Below, in pieces: positions 5,466 to 11,884 of a stretch of DNA of 12,024 nt. The number at the start of each line of letters is the position of its first letter. Position 1 is the first letter of the stretch. Source of the stretch: Baffinella frigidus. Taxonomy: Eukaryota > Cryptophyceae > Cryptomonadales > Baffinellaceae. The position numbers and the translations under genes were made by a program. The notes beneath the pieces were generated by a model. It saw only the letters and a list, made by a program, of their open reading frames with translations. It had not been told where the DNA came from and did not search any database. Location: positions 211,713 through 223,736 of the forward strand of contig MU646449.1 of NCBI GenBank assembly GCA_026770585.1, written 5' to 3'.

Positions 5466-7200
5466 TTGAGAAGCCACCGTGCTCACGTCCGTGCCGGCGA
5501 GGCTCCCCCGCAGGAGCGTGTGCCCCGTGCTGCACGTCATACGGGAGTGGCGCGGGTGCCGCGCGATATCCCGCGGCGGACCCGTCACTCATCGGCCGTT
5601 CCCCGCCGGCGCGCCTCTTGGAGCTTGGCGCCCCGTGCTGACGGCGCGCATCGTGCTGCACGCCATGCGGCACGTCGTGAGGCGCGCGCTGCACGCCGTG
5701 GGGGAGTGGCGCGGGGGGCGCAGACGCCCCGTGCTGACGACGCGCAGTGCCATGGCGGGCGCCATCGGTGAGAGCCTGCCCGTGCGGAGCAGCGCGTCCC
5801 GAGGCGGGCCGGTCCCGAGCGGAGGCGGGCCCGTGCGGAGAAGCAGGACCCGGGAGGCGCCCGGGCGAATGGCTCCAAGGGCCGTGCTGTCTCCCATGCA
5901 GCTCTTTCTTCCCCGCGGCGTCCCAGGGGTTGTTGGAGCGCGAGCGGTCGCTGTGGAGGCGGGCGTCTTTGGATCTGCGCCGGGTTTCTTGCTGGAGGGA
6001 CGGATCCTGCGCCGGGTGTCTTGCGCCCCAGCCTCCAGCACGACGGGCTTCTTGCTGGAGACCCGCGCCACGGCGATCACGGGTTTCGTGCTGGACGAAC
6101 GGATCCCGCGACGAAAGCGCGGAGCTGTGCGGATCGTCGAGACCCATCAACCACGGTTCCGAGGCGGGCCCGTGCAGTCTTGAGGCGGGCCCATCCCACG
6201 CCAGTCCCGAGGCGGGCCAGTCCTGTCCCGAGGCGGGCCAGGAACCGGGCCCGTTCAGAGCGGAGGCGGGCCCGAGCGGAGAGGCGAGTGGCGCGGGTGC
6301 CGCGAACGGCCCGCGCGGCTCATAACCGAAAGGAATGGAAGGCTCGTAACCGAAAGGACCGGAAGGCGGACCCACGACCCACGGCGCGCCAGCCGTTGGA
6401 GCCATTGGCGAAGGAGCGGCAAGCGGCTCATAACCGAAAGGACCGGAAGGCTCATAACCTAAAGGTCCGACAGGCGGACCCAAGAGCCACGGCGCGGGCG
6501 CATCCCCGTGTGGCGCGCCGAGCGGCCAGGGACCAGTCATTGGAGCCATTTGCGTCGTCGGAGCCGTTCGCACACTCACCCCCCTTTTAGCCTCCGAATC
6601 GTGGGACGGCTGGCCCGCGCGCGTCAACCCGCCGCGGAAGGGGTGCCTCTGTTGAACGAATTGCTCCTTCGCCCCAGCCTTCTTCACCACCCTTCCACGT
6701 GCGGCCCTTGGAGCCATTCGCGCAGGAGGACCGCCGCTCGCCGCCCGGACCGCCTGCTTCCCTTTGACGCCCTTCTTCTGACCCAATGGCTCCAACGTCT
6801 TCTGAGCCAATGGCTCCAACGGCGCGGGCCCGCCTCCGTCCCGGGCGTGCAGGACGGGCTCCGTCGCGTTCTTGGAGCCATTGTTCGCCCCGCGCCACGA
6901 GTCCAGCATCGCCTGCACCTTACGCTTCACGACCGTGGGGATCGCGAGCGCCGCGACATCAGAGTCTTGAATCCACTGCAGGTCGCGCGCCGCCTCCACG
7001 CTCAGCTCCGCAAACACTGCCGCATGGCTCGCCAGGTGCCACTGGGCCAGCAGCGCCTGCAGCTCCGGCACGCCGCCGCGCGTTTCCTTGCTGGTTTCCG
7101 TGCCGAGGCGGGCCCGTCCGGGCGCGAGGGTGCCTTTCTTCTCCGTGTGGCGAAGCGTGGCCGCGGGGGTGCGGCGCACGGCTGCGCCGGACTCGTCCAC
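5413..7200 (-). CDS. SAM-domain protein, right copy, uninterrupted frame
   Basis: The frame is 595 codons from a GTG at 7200; it is open a few codons further upstream, with no ATG. Residues 1-43 are basic. Residues 44-103 fit a SAM domain (ELQALLAQWHLASHAAVFAE, then DLQWIQDSDVAALAIP, then KRKVQAMLDSW). The linker runs to about 210. The disordered tail has four GYEP units, GPAS repeats, three to four LQQE/QHET units near 368-410, and PLPHGVQ/RRQHGA repeats. The positions of all three left-copy introns fall inside continuous codons, at 6973/6972, 6919/6918 and 6691/6690. Flanks on both sides remain collinear with the left arm. The product is probably an assembly or scaffold protein, by analogy with other SAM proteins with long disordered tails. 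Antisense frames of over 200 codons also exist, so strand choice for the tail rests on continuity with the SAM domain. Confidence 0.7.
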   Translation of the reverse strand: MDESGAAVRRTPAATLRHTEKKGTLAPGRARLGTETSKETRGGVPELQALLAQWHLASHAAVFAELSVEAARDLQWIQDSDVAALAIPTVVKRKVQAMLDSWRGANNGSKNATEPVLHARDGGGPAPLEPLAQKTLEPLGQKKGVKGKQAVRAASGGPPARMAPRAARGRVVKKAGAKEQFVQQRHPFRGGLTRAGQPSHDSEAKRGVSVRTAPTTQMAPMTGPWPLGAPHGDAPAPWLLGPPVGPLGYEPSGPFGYEPLAAPSPMAPTAGAPWVVGPPSGPFGYEPSIPFGYEPRGPFAAPAPLASPLGPASALNGPGSWPASGQDWPASGLAWDGPASRLHGPASEPWLMGLDDPHSSALSSRDPFVQHETRDRRGAGLQQEARRAGGWGARHPAQDPSLQQETRRRSKDARLHSDRSRSNNPWDAAGKKELHGRQHGPWSHSPGRLPGPASPHGPASARDRPASGRAAPHGQALTDGARHGTARRQHGASAPPAPLPHGVQRAPHDVPHGVQHDARRQHGAPSSKRRAGGERPMSDGSAAGYRAAPAPLPYDVQHGAHAPAGEPRRHGREHGGFSTRNPKPYPEPHTLNPKP

Positions 7201-7291
7201 GAGCCTGCCGGGTAGCGCGTCTGGGTTTCAGTACCGGTACGGTGCGGTGCTGGCGCTGGTTGTTCGGTAATAAAACGCCAATCTCTCTCTC
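7196..7291 (-). repeat. Repeat family B, copy 4 (abuts right SAM gene)
   Basis: This is the exact counterpart of copy 3 (476-565), from the SAM frame start through TAGCGCGTC and GGTGCTGGCGCTGGTTGTTC to CCAATCTCTC. Confidence 0.8.
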
Positions 7292-7294
7292 CTC

Positions 7295-7350
7295 CATGAG
7301 CCTACCGGGCAGCGCGTCCGGAACGTCACTTCCGGACGACTGACGTTCCG
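7295..7350 (-). repeat. Repeat family B, partial copy 5
   Basis: GCCTACCGGGCAGCGCG is followed by CCGGAACGTCACTTCCGG and a second CGTTCCGG block. It corresponds to copy 2 in the left arm, with a small local duplication of the palindromic core. Confidence 0.65.
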
Positions 7351-7397
7351 GACGACATTGTAGCGTGCGTTGAACAACGTTGGCTTACCACCGACGC

Positions 7398-7508
7398 AGG
7401 GTAGCGCGTCCGGAACGTCACTTCCGGTACGGTGCGGTGCTGGCGCTGGTTGGTCGGTAATAAAATGCCAATCTCTCTCTCTCTTTCACTCTCTCTCTCT
7501 CCACGAGC
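7398..7508 (-). repeat. Repeat family B, copy 6
   Basis: This is a full copy with the palindromic CCGGAACGTCACTTCCGG block, GGTGCTGGCGCTGGTTGGTC and AATCTCTC running into a short TC tract. It pairs with copy 1 (131-265). The intervening TTGGCTTACCACCGACGCAG also matches 266-290. Confidence 0.75.
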
Positions 7509-7539
7509 CTGGACAACCGCACGGAGAGTCGAGTCGGGG

Positions 7540-7607
7540 TTGACGCGGGAGGCAGGGGGGTGCGAGAGAGGTCAGATGAAAGCGCAACGCCTAGGAGTGC
7601 CTCACTA
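7540..7607 (+). repeat. Repeat family D, copy 1
   Basis: TTGACGCGGGAGGCAGGGGG leads to GAGGTCAGAT, ACGCCTAG and TGCCTCACT. A second copy at 7709-7770 is in the same orientation. Repeat A lies between the two. The pair has no counterpart in the left arm. Confidence 0.65.
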
Positions 7608-7641
7608 ATCAAACCGCAACACCTAGCACCACCTGGGGGTT

Positions 7642-7719
7642 GACTTTCCACGGAAGGGCAAGGTGACCGGCTATGGCGTGATTGGATCAACCTCAAAGGT
7701 CCTAAAGGACGCGGGAGGG
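7642..7719 (-). repeat. Repeat family A, right-arm copy
   Basis: GACTTTCCACGGAAGGGC runs through CTATGGCG to GGTCCTAAAGGAC and GCGGGAGGG. This is the inverted partner of 31-105 and the outermost matched sequence of the inverted duplication. Confidence 0.75.
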
Positions 7720-7770
7720 GGGGGGGTGCAGGAGGTCGGATCAAACCTTGACGCCTAGCTCTGCCTCACT
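7709..7770 (+). repeat. Repeat family D, copy 2
   Basis: ACGCGGGAGG precedes a G run, GAGGTCGGATCAAA, ACGCCTAGCTC and TGCCTCACT. It matches 7540-7607 with small differences. Confidence 0.65.
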
Positions 7771-8049
7771 CGGGTTGACCGAGTATACTCAAGTTGTCAT
7801 GCTGGGTGTGCGGTACGAATCCGTCAACTTAGGAGCGGAAAAGAGCCCGGGATCACCAAATTGGTGGGCCCAATTAAACAGAGACAGAGCCAGAACACGA
7901 ATCTAGTCTGGGTCTGCGCCTTTGGTCCGCGACAGAACACCTCAAATCGAAACGGGCCTAACAAACACGAGCAAGAAAGGGGGGTGTGCAGACGGGGGGT
8001 CGACATACCTCAGCTGGGAGTTGGGGCCCCTTCTCTTGGTACAGTAAGT
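7771..8049. other. Spacer with no supported gene
   Basis: Short frames exist on both strands, but none shows a domain or a partner elsewhere. The stretch at 7993-8014 (GGGGGGTCGACATACCTCAGCT) belongs to a three-copy motif shared with 8156-8181 and 8253-8277. Confidence 0.4.
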
Positions 8050-8140
8050 AGCACAATGCGTAGGGCAGCGCGCCCGGAACTCAGTTCCGGCGCGTAAGGG
8101 GCGTTGCTGGCGCTGATCAATGCACTTCCAATCTCTATGG
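8048..8140 (-). repeat. Repeat family B, copy 7
   Basis: GTAGCACAATGCGTAGGGCAGCGCG (8048-8072) is followed by CCCGGAACTCAGTTCCGG, TTGCTGGCGCTG and CCAATCTCT. The first 25 bases are identical to 10253-10277, so copies 7 and 9 form a subfamily with an extended end. Confidence 0.75.
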
Positions 8141-8155
8141 GCCAGGTTTGCGTGG

Positions 8156-8345
8156 GCGGGGGGGTTCAACAGACCTGAGCTAGAGAGAGAGAGGAAATCC
8201 AGAGAGAGAGAGAGAGAGAGAGGGAATCGACAGTTCCAGCATTTTGTGGGGAGGGGTTCGACAGACCCGAGCTTCGAGTTGGTGCCCCACGGGACAAAGG
8301 CCCGCAACTCCTGTGGAGGGGTGGGTACAGTCATTAGCACAGTGA
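8156..8345 (+). repeat. Short repeats around a GA tract
   Basis: GGTTCAACAGACCTGAGCT (about 8162) and GGTTCGACAGACCCGAGCT (about 8257) flank a (GA)n microsatellite at 8184-8222. GTACAGTCATTAGCACAGTG near 8325 resembles GTACAGTAAGTAGCACAATG at about 8040. No gene is seen. Confidence 0.55.
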
Positions 8346-8386
8346 GGCTTACGGGCCTATCTAGGACCTGTATCGAGAGTAATACA

Positions 8387-8432
8387 GAAGAAGAGGAAGA
8401 AGAACAAGAACAAGAACACGAACGAGAAGAAA
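8387..8432 (+). repeat. GAA-rich microsatellite
   Basis: Imperfect GAA, CAA and GAACAA units stand directly before family B copy 8. The Glu-rich plus-strand frame here is a product of the repeat. Confidence 0.8.
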
Positions 8433-8436
8433 ATGA

Positions 8437-8480
8437 GGTGCTGGCGCTGGTTGTTCGGCAATGAGATTCCAATCTCTGGA
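8437..8480 (-). repeat. Repeat family B, partial copy 8
   Basis: GGTGCTGGCGCTGGTTGTTC is followed by GGCAATGAGATTCCAATCTC. Only the GA-proximal half remains. Confidence 0.7.
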
Positions 8481-8546
8481 GGGTGGGGACTGAGTGCGAG
8501 AGGGTCAGGAGGGGGGGGTGGAACGGAGGCGTGATGCGCGTTCTGA

Positions 8547-8638
8547 GGAAGAGGAGGGAGGGAGGGAGGGAGGGAGAGAGAGAGAGAGAGAGGGAGAGGG
8601 AGAGGGAGAGAGAGAGAGAGGGAGAGATTTTTTTTTGG
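8547..8638. repeat. GA/GGA microsatellite ending in a T run
   Basis: GGGAGGGA units grade into GAGAGA and GGGAGA units, ending GATTTTTTTTTGG. It separates the minus-strand exon candidate at 8656-8751 from family B copy 8. Confidence 0.9.
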
Positions 8639-8655
8639 TGCTTTGATGTCATGAC

Positions 8656-8751
8656 CCGCAGCAAGGTGGTGGGACACACCTCGTCGAAGACAAAGCAGAA
8701 GAAGGCGCTAGTCCCGCTGGCGCACGCGTGATTCTCCTCGCACAGCCACAC
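8656..8751 (-). CDS. Candidate single exon of an unidentified protein
   Basis: Thirty-two codons read VWLCEENHACASGTSAFFCF followed by VFDEVCPTTLLR. The segment is hydrophobic, Cys/Phe-rich and has very high GC at codon position 3. On the minus strand it is preceded by a good acceptor (TTCTAATGCTCTGTCC through CGTCAG) in AT-richer sequence. It is followed by GTCATG, a weak donor, then a T/GA-rich tract. Both ends are phase 0. The composition suggests part of a membrane protein. I do not recognise the family and see no other exon of it. A plus-strand frame (MTRSKVVGHTSSKTKQKKAL, ending at TGA 8731) overlaps and also has high GC3, so the strand is uncertain. Confidence 0.3.
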
Positions 8752-8930
8752 CTGACGCGGTTGGACAGAGCATTAGAAGCAGAAAACAAACGACTAGCCG
8801 GTATCGTAATATTGCAAAGAACAAATGACCCGGTGCAAGGCACTTCTAGTCTGCACAGATCCGCTGCAATGGCAAAGGTTGACGGTTTTGTACAAGCATC
8901 TATGGTCTATAGTCTAGGATTCCAGCATCT
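8752..8930. other. AT-richer stretch upstream of the exon candidate
   Basis: This is single-copy sequence of lower GC than its surroundings, consistent with intronic DNA of a minus-strand gene. No feature beyond the putative branch and acceptor region is supported. Confidence 0.35.
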
Positions 8931-9020
8931 AGGGTCCAGGGTCTAGGGTTTAGGATTTAGGTTTCAGAGTTTAAGGTTTAGGCTCTTGGGTTTGGGGTTT
9001 CAGGGTCTTGGGTTTAGGGT
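8931..9020 (-). repeat. Degenerate TTTAGGG-type tract
   Basis: Irregular GGGTTTAGG, TTTAGGATT and GGGTTTGGGG units are followed by the 9021-9262 array. The polarity on the plus strand is opposite to the tracts within that array. Confidence 0.8.
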
Positions 9021-9262
9021 GTACCTGAAAGCGCGGCTTCTCCGTGAGGAGACCGAGGCCTCTCAGATCACCCCTAAACCCCAAACCCGTAACCATAATC
9101 CCAAACCCAAACCCCATGATACCCGAAAGCGCGGTTTCTCCGTGAGGGAGCCGAGGCCTACCAAATCAATTTAAACTCCAAAGCCGTAACCGTAACCCGA
9201 AACCCAACCCCCTAAACTCTAGTACCTGAAAGCGCGGTTTCTCCGTGAGGGGGCCGAGGCCT
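9021..9262 (+). repeat. Three ~100-bp tandem units with telomere-type spacers
   Basis: A ~40-bp core (TACCTGAAAGCGCGGTTTCT, then CCGTGAGG, then CCGAGGCCT) occurs at 9021-9061, 9119-9158 and 9221-9262. The two spacers are degenerate CCCTAAA-type sequence (9072-9118 and 9170-9220). The composite unit is therefore core plus telomere-type tract. No gene is seen. Confidence 0.85.
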
Positions 9263-9289
9263 CCTGCCGGCGGGTGCAGGTCGCTGCCG

Positions 9290-9410
9290 GGGCCACTGTT
9301 TCGTCAGTATTCGCAACGTAGAAAAGGCTGCCGGGAACTAAGGCTGCCGGGAACCGGGAATTCACAACACCCATGGCGCGAAGACGGTCCGGGCCACTGT
9401 TTCGTCAGTA
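9290..9410 (+). repeat. 20-bp direct repeat flanking an 81-bp segment
   Basis: GGGCCACTGTTTCGTCAGTA is present at 9290-9309 and 9391-9410 without mismatch. The segment between includes two AAGGCTGCCGGGAAC units around 9325-9355. It may be the residue of a tandem duplication. Confidence 0.75.
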
Positions 9411-9487
9411 GGGGTGTACAGTGTCAAGTGTCAAGTGTAGAGTGTAAAGTGTAGAGTGTAGAGTGTAGAGTGTAGAGTGTAGAGTGT
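9411..9487 (+). repeat. 7-bp GTGTAGA minisatellite
   Basis: About ten units of AGTGTAG with early variants (AGTGTCA, AGTGTAA). The variants are at the left end and the right half is almost pure. Confidence 0.9.
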
Positions 9488-9900
9488 GGGCTTCAGGTGA
9501 GATTGGGGGCACGATGCACAGGGACAAGATGGGGGCAAGATGCATCATCAGCCGGTGCATCTTGCTTCGGGCTATCAGTGGTTCTTTCTACATAAGAGCT
9601 ACTCTTTGAGAGAGAGTGTGTGTGCTGCAGTCCACTTTCAGTGGGGGTGGAAGTTGTCAGTGAGCGTGGAGGGCAGGATGAGGGCATGCACATGATACTT
9701 CTATCAGGAAACCGGGAAAGCTCACCACTGGGGAAACCTCAAATTAATTTTCTGGCTGAGCACTCAGGGGTGTAGAGTTCAGGCTTCATGTGAGCGCAGG
9801 GGCAAGATATATCTTGTCCCTATACATCTTGTCCATATGCACAGAGTGTAGGCTTCAGGTGAGAGGAGGGGCAAAATGCATAGATCGGAGCAAGATGGGG
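9484..9900 (+). repeat. Three dispersed copies of a GGCTTCAGGTGAG unit
   Basis: TGTGGGCTTCAGGTGAG (about 9485), TTCAGGCTTCATGTGAG (about 9777) and TGTAGGCTTCAGGTGAG (about 9846) are each followed by a GGGGCAAGAT or GGGCACGATGCA stretch. A hairpin, CAAGATATATCTTG, lies near 9804. No gene is supported. Confidence 0.6.
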
Positions 9901-10054
9901 CAAGCGGCATCTGGTGTCGGGCGCACGTACCTGGTGGTCACTTATGTTGGGAAACAATGAAACATCAAGGCCCCACAGGCAGAAACATCAAGGCCTTGAA
10001 ACATCAAGGCCCTAAAGGCAGGATGGGGCAAGAGGCGTCTGGTGTCGGGCGCAC

Positions 10055-10099
<45 letters not shown>

Positions 10100-10130
10100 C
10101 TCTCTTTCTGGGGCGCACGTACCGGCGGAT
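9893..10130 (+). repeat. Repeated GGTGTCGGGCGCACGTAC and AAACATCAAGGCC units around a TC tract
   Basis: CTGGTGTCGGGCGCACGTAC occurs at about 9911 and 10039, and GGGCGCACGTACC again at about 10111. GAAACATCAAGGCC is present three times at 9958-10005. A (TC)n tract occupies 10056-10106. The plus-strand frame through the tract is not a credible protein. Confidence 0.65.
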
Positions 10131-10252
10131 CACATCGTCCCACCTGATGCCGGGATTCGGGTTCAGCCAACTCGGTTTAGTCACCTCACGTGGCCAGAGC
10201 CTTGATTGTGAGGGTTCCGGGTTTCGGGGTTCCGCGAATGCTTCGGGCTGAG

Positions 10253-10345
10253 GTAGCACAATGCGTAGGGCAGCGCGTCTGAACCTCAGTTCCGTTGCGA
10301 GAGGTGGTTGCGCGGCAACAAATCACCGATCTCTTCCGGTTGAGG
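10253..10345 (-). repeat. Repeat family B, copy 9
   Basis: It begins with the same 25 bases as copy 7, then GAACCTCAGTTCCG and AACAAATCACCGATCTCT. It is the most diverged copy, and the CGCTGG core is partly lost. Confidence 0.65.
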
Positions 10346-10431
10346 GGCGAGTCATGATGGGCGATGGGTGGGGGAGGCACGTGGCATTGAGCGAGCAGGC
10401 AGCGACGGACGCGTCTTCGCCCCAGCGGGGG

Positions 10432-10580
10432 TGCGACCACCCCCAGTCGACTTCAAGGACCTGCTCACGTTTCCGAGGCGGGCCCGTTTGTTAAGGCGCA
10501 TAGACGTTTGTATCACTCAACTCAAGGCTCAAGCGCCTACCTAGGACCTGCAACCACCCCCAGTCGACTTCTTCGTTGAC
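10432..10580 (+). repeat. Direct repeat of an ACCACCCCCAGTCGACTTC unit
   Basis: GCGACCACCCCCAGTCGACT (10432) and GCAACCACCCCCAGTCGACT (about 10550) are each followed by GACCTGC. Between them lies an isolated CCGAGGCGGGCCCGT (10473-10487), a motif otherwise found inside both SAM genes. Confidence 0.65.
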
Positions 10581-10611
10581 CTGCGGCAGTGGAGTGTTGA
10601 CATATGAGTTC

Positions 10612-10636
10612 ACATTCGAGAAGGAGTCTCGAATGT
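10612..10636. repeat. Perfect hairpin, 10-bp stem and 5-base loop
   Basis: ACATTCGAGA-aggag-TCTCGAATGT. A further GACATTCGAGAC copy lies at about 10652. There is no downstream T run and no adjacent gene, so a terminator is not supported. Confidence 0.75.
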
Positions 10637-10669
10637 TCACACTCAAATGTTGACATTCGAGACACCTTC

Positions 10670-10990
10670 ACTTAGCAGTGCGACATCCACCCGTGAGCCC
10701 TCTCTGGACGCTTGAGTGTATGATTCGACGTCACAAGATGAATCAAGACGCTTCTCTCTGGTGGGGGACTTTTGAGCCAGCCCTCTTCCACACTCAGCCC
10801 CCCGAACCCCGGCGCGTCAAACCGAACACGCGGTACACGCGTGGGCACGTTGACGGCTTTTGTGCAAGAAGCCTAAAGCCCGCTACTAGGGTGAAGTGTG
10901 GTCAGAAATCAGGGGCTTCGTAGGGTGAGGGCCGCGCACCAATAAACCAACGCACCAGTGCTGACGTGACCTCTGTGTGGATTGAGGTGA
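10670..10990. other. Spacer with no supported gene
   Basis: Only short, composition-driven frames are visible, and no repeat family or RNA is recognised. Confidence 0.4.
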
Positions 10991-10998
10991 AAGTGCTC

Positions 10999-11060
10999 TC
11001 CCTCCCTCTCCCTCCCTCTCCCTCCCTCTCCCTCTCCCTCCCTCTCCCTCTCTCTCCCCG
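10999..11060. repeat. CCCTCT microsatellite
   Basis: (CTCCCTCC)n grades into CTCTCC, followed by three GGTGCTCTG units (about 11060-11083). Confidence 0.9.
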
Positions 11061-11081
11061 GGTGCTCTGGGTGCTCTGGGT

Positions 11082-11082
11082 G

Positions 11083-11120
<38 letters not shown>

Positions 11121-11182
11121 TTGTTTGCGTATGTATGTGCATGCATGCATGCATGCATGCATGCATGCATGCATGGCGCAAG

Positions 11183-11243
<61 letters not shown>
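11082..11243. repeat. (GT)n - (GCAT)n - (GT)n compound array
   Basis: GT runs occupy about 11083-11116 and 11186-11243. Between them is about nine uninterrupted GCAT units (about 11137-11174), a self-complementary tetranucleotide. Cys/Val and Met/His/Ala/Cys frames through the array are artefacts. Confidence 0.95.
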
Positions 11244-11307
11244 TGTATCTCTGTGTGCTATGTGTAGGTCAATGTGCGAGAGACTTGCAGGGTTCGGGGT
11301 GGCATGC

Positions 11308-11415
11308 AACGTACCCTGCTCGTGCAGCCGAGAGCATTGGAACCCTCAAAAATCAACCCTGCATCCTGCACCTTGCACCCAGCACCCACAACGTACCCTG
11401 TTCTTGCAGCCGCGA
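11308..11415 (+). repeat. Direct repeat AACGTACCCTG...TGCAGCCG
   Basis: AACGTACCCTGCTCGTGCAG (11308) and AACGTACCCTGTTCTTGCAG (11390) are each followed by CCG and GAGC. CCTGCA/CTTGCACC units lie between them. Confidence 0.7.
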
Positions 11416-11432
11416 GCGCCGCACCTGGTTGA

Positions 11433-11580
11433 GGGTTGGAGGGAAACGTCAAAGGAGACTCCCACTGTCGACTAACTGGGTTTTGGCAGAAATTCTGCCC
11501 GGATTAGAGTTTTGAGGGTTACAGAGAAATGTCCAGGGAGACTCCCACTGATGATTGACAGGGTTTCGGCAGAAATCCTT
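11433..11580 (+). repeat. Tandem duplication, two ~60-bp units
   Basis: Both units contain GGAGACTCCCACTG, a GACT/GATT spacer and GGGTTTTGGCAGAAATTCT or GGGTTTCGGCAGAAATCCT. They start near 11433 and 11516. No coding frame is supported. Confidence 0.75.
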
Positions 11581-11806
11581 GAGGGAATAGAACCATTATG
11601 ATACAAAACCTGGCTGTTTAGAGGTGGCGGAGCAGACTACGAAATGCAGAGGATTTCGTGCGGCAACGCATGTAGGCTATTTCCCTTGATGTGCTATCGT
11701 ACGGTTCTTGTGGTTTGGGCTATCCCTGTCGTGTCTCCACTCTTTCCATGGCAAGAACTCCCTCCTCAGCATCGCCCGACCGCAAATCGATTTCACTCGC
11801 TGCGAT

Positions 11807-11856
11807 GGTTGAGGATCAAAGGGTTGGGACAGGTTGAGGATCAAAGGGTTGGGACA
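11807..11856 (+). repeat. Two exact 25-bp tandem units
   Basis: GGTTGAGGATCAAAGGGTTG followed by GGACA is repeated without mismatch at 11807-11831 and 11832-11856. It probably lies in an intron of the minus-strand gene that enters at the right edge. Confidence 0.9.
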
Positions 11857-11884
11857 AGGTGAAGTAGCTGGAGGGTGCCCGCAC

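Noticed and set aside
5413-7200. Simple processed pseudogene
   Set aside because: No poly(A) tail or target-site duplication is seen, the frame is intact, and non-transcribed flanks are collinear with the other copy.
7942-8655. Long Ser/Leu-rich minus-strand frame continuing the exon candidate
   Set aside because: Beyond 8656 it is only the GA/TC microsatellite and repeat B translated. Composition and GC3 change at 8656.
9021-9262. CRISPR-like array (cores with ~60-bp spacers)
   Set aside because: Only three cores are present, they are diverged, the spacers are all telomere-type repeat, and the context is a eukaryotic genome.
10612-10636. Intrinsic transcription terminator
   Set aside because: There is no T run after the stem and no gene ends here; the genome is eukaryotic.
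10966-11515. Open frames of 60-169 codons, Cys/Val-rich or Met/His/Ala/Cys-rich
   Set aside because: They are translations of GT, GCAT and CCCTCT microsatellites that remain open in several frames on both strands.
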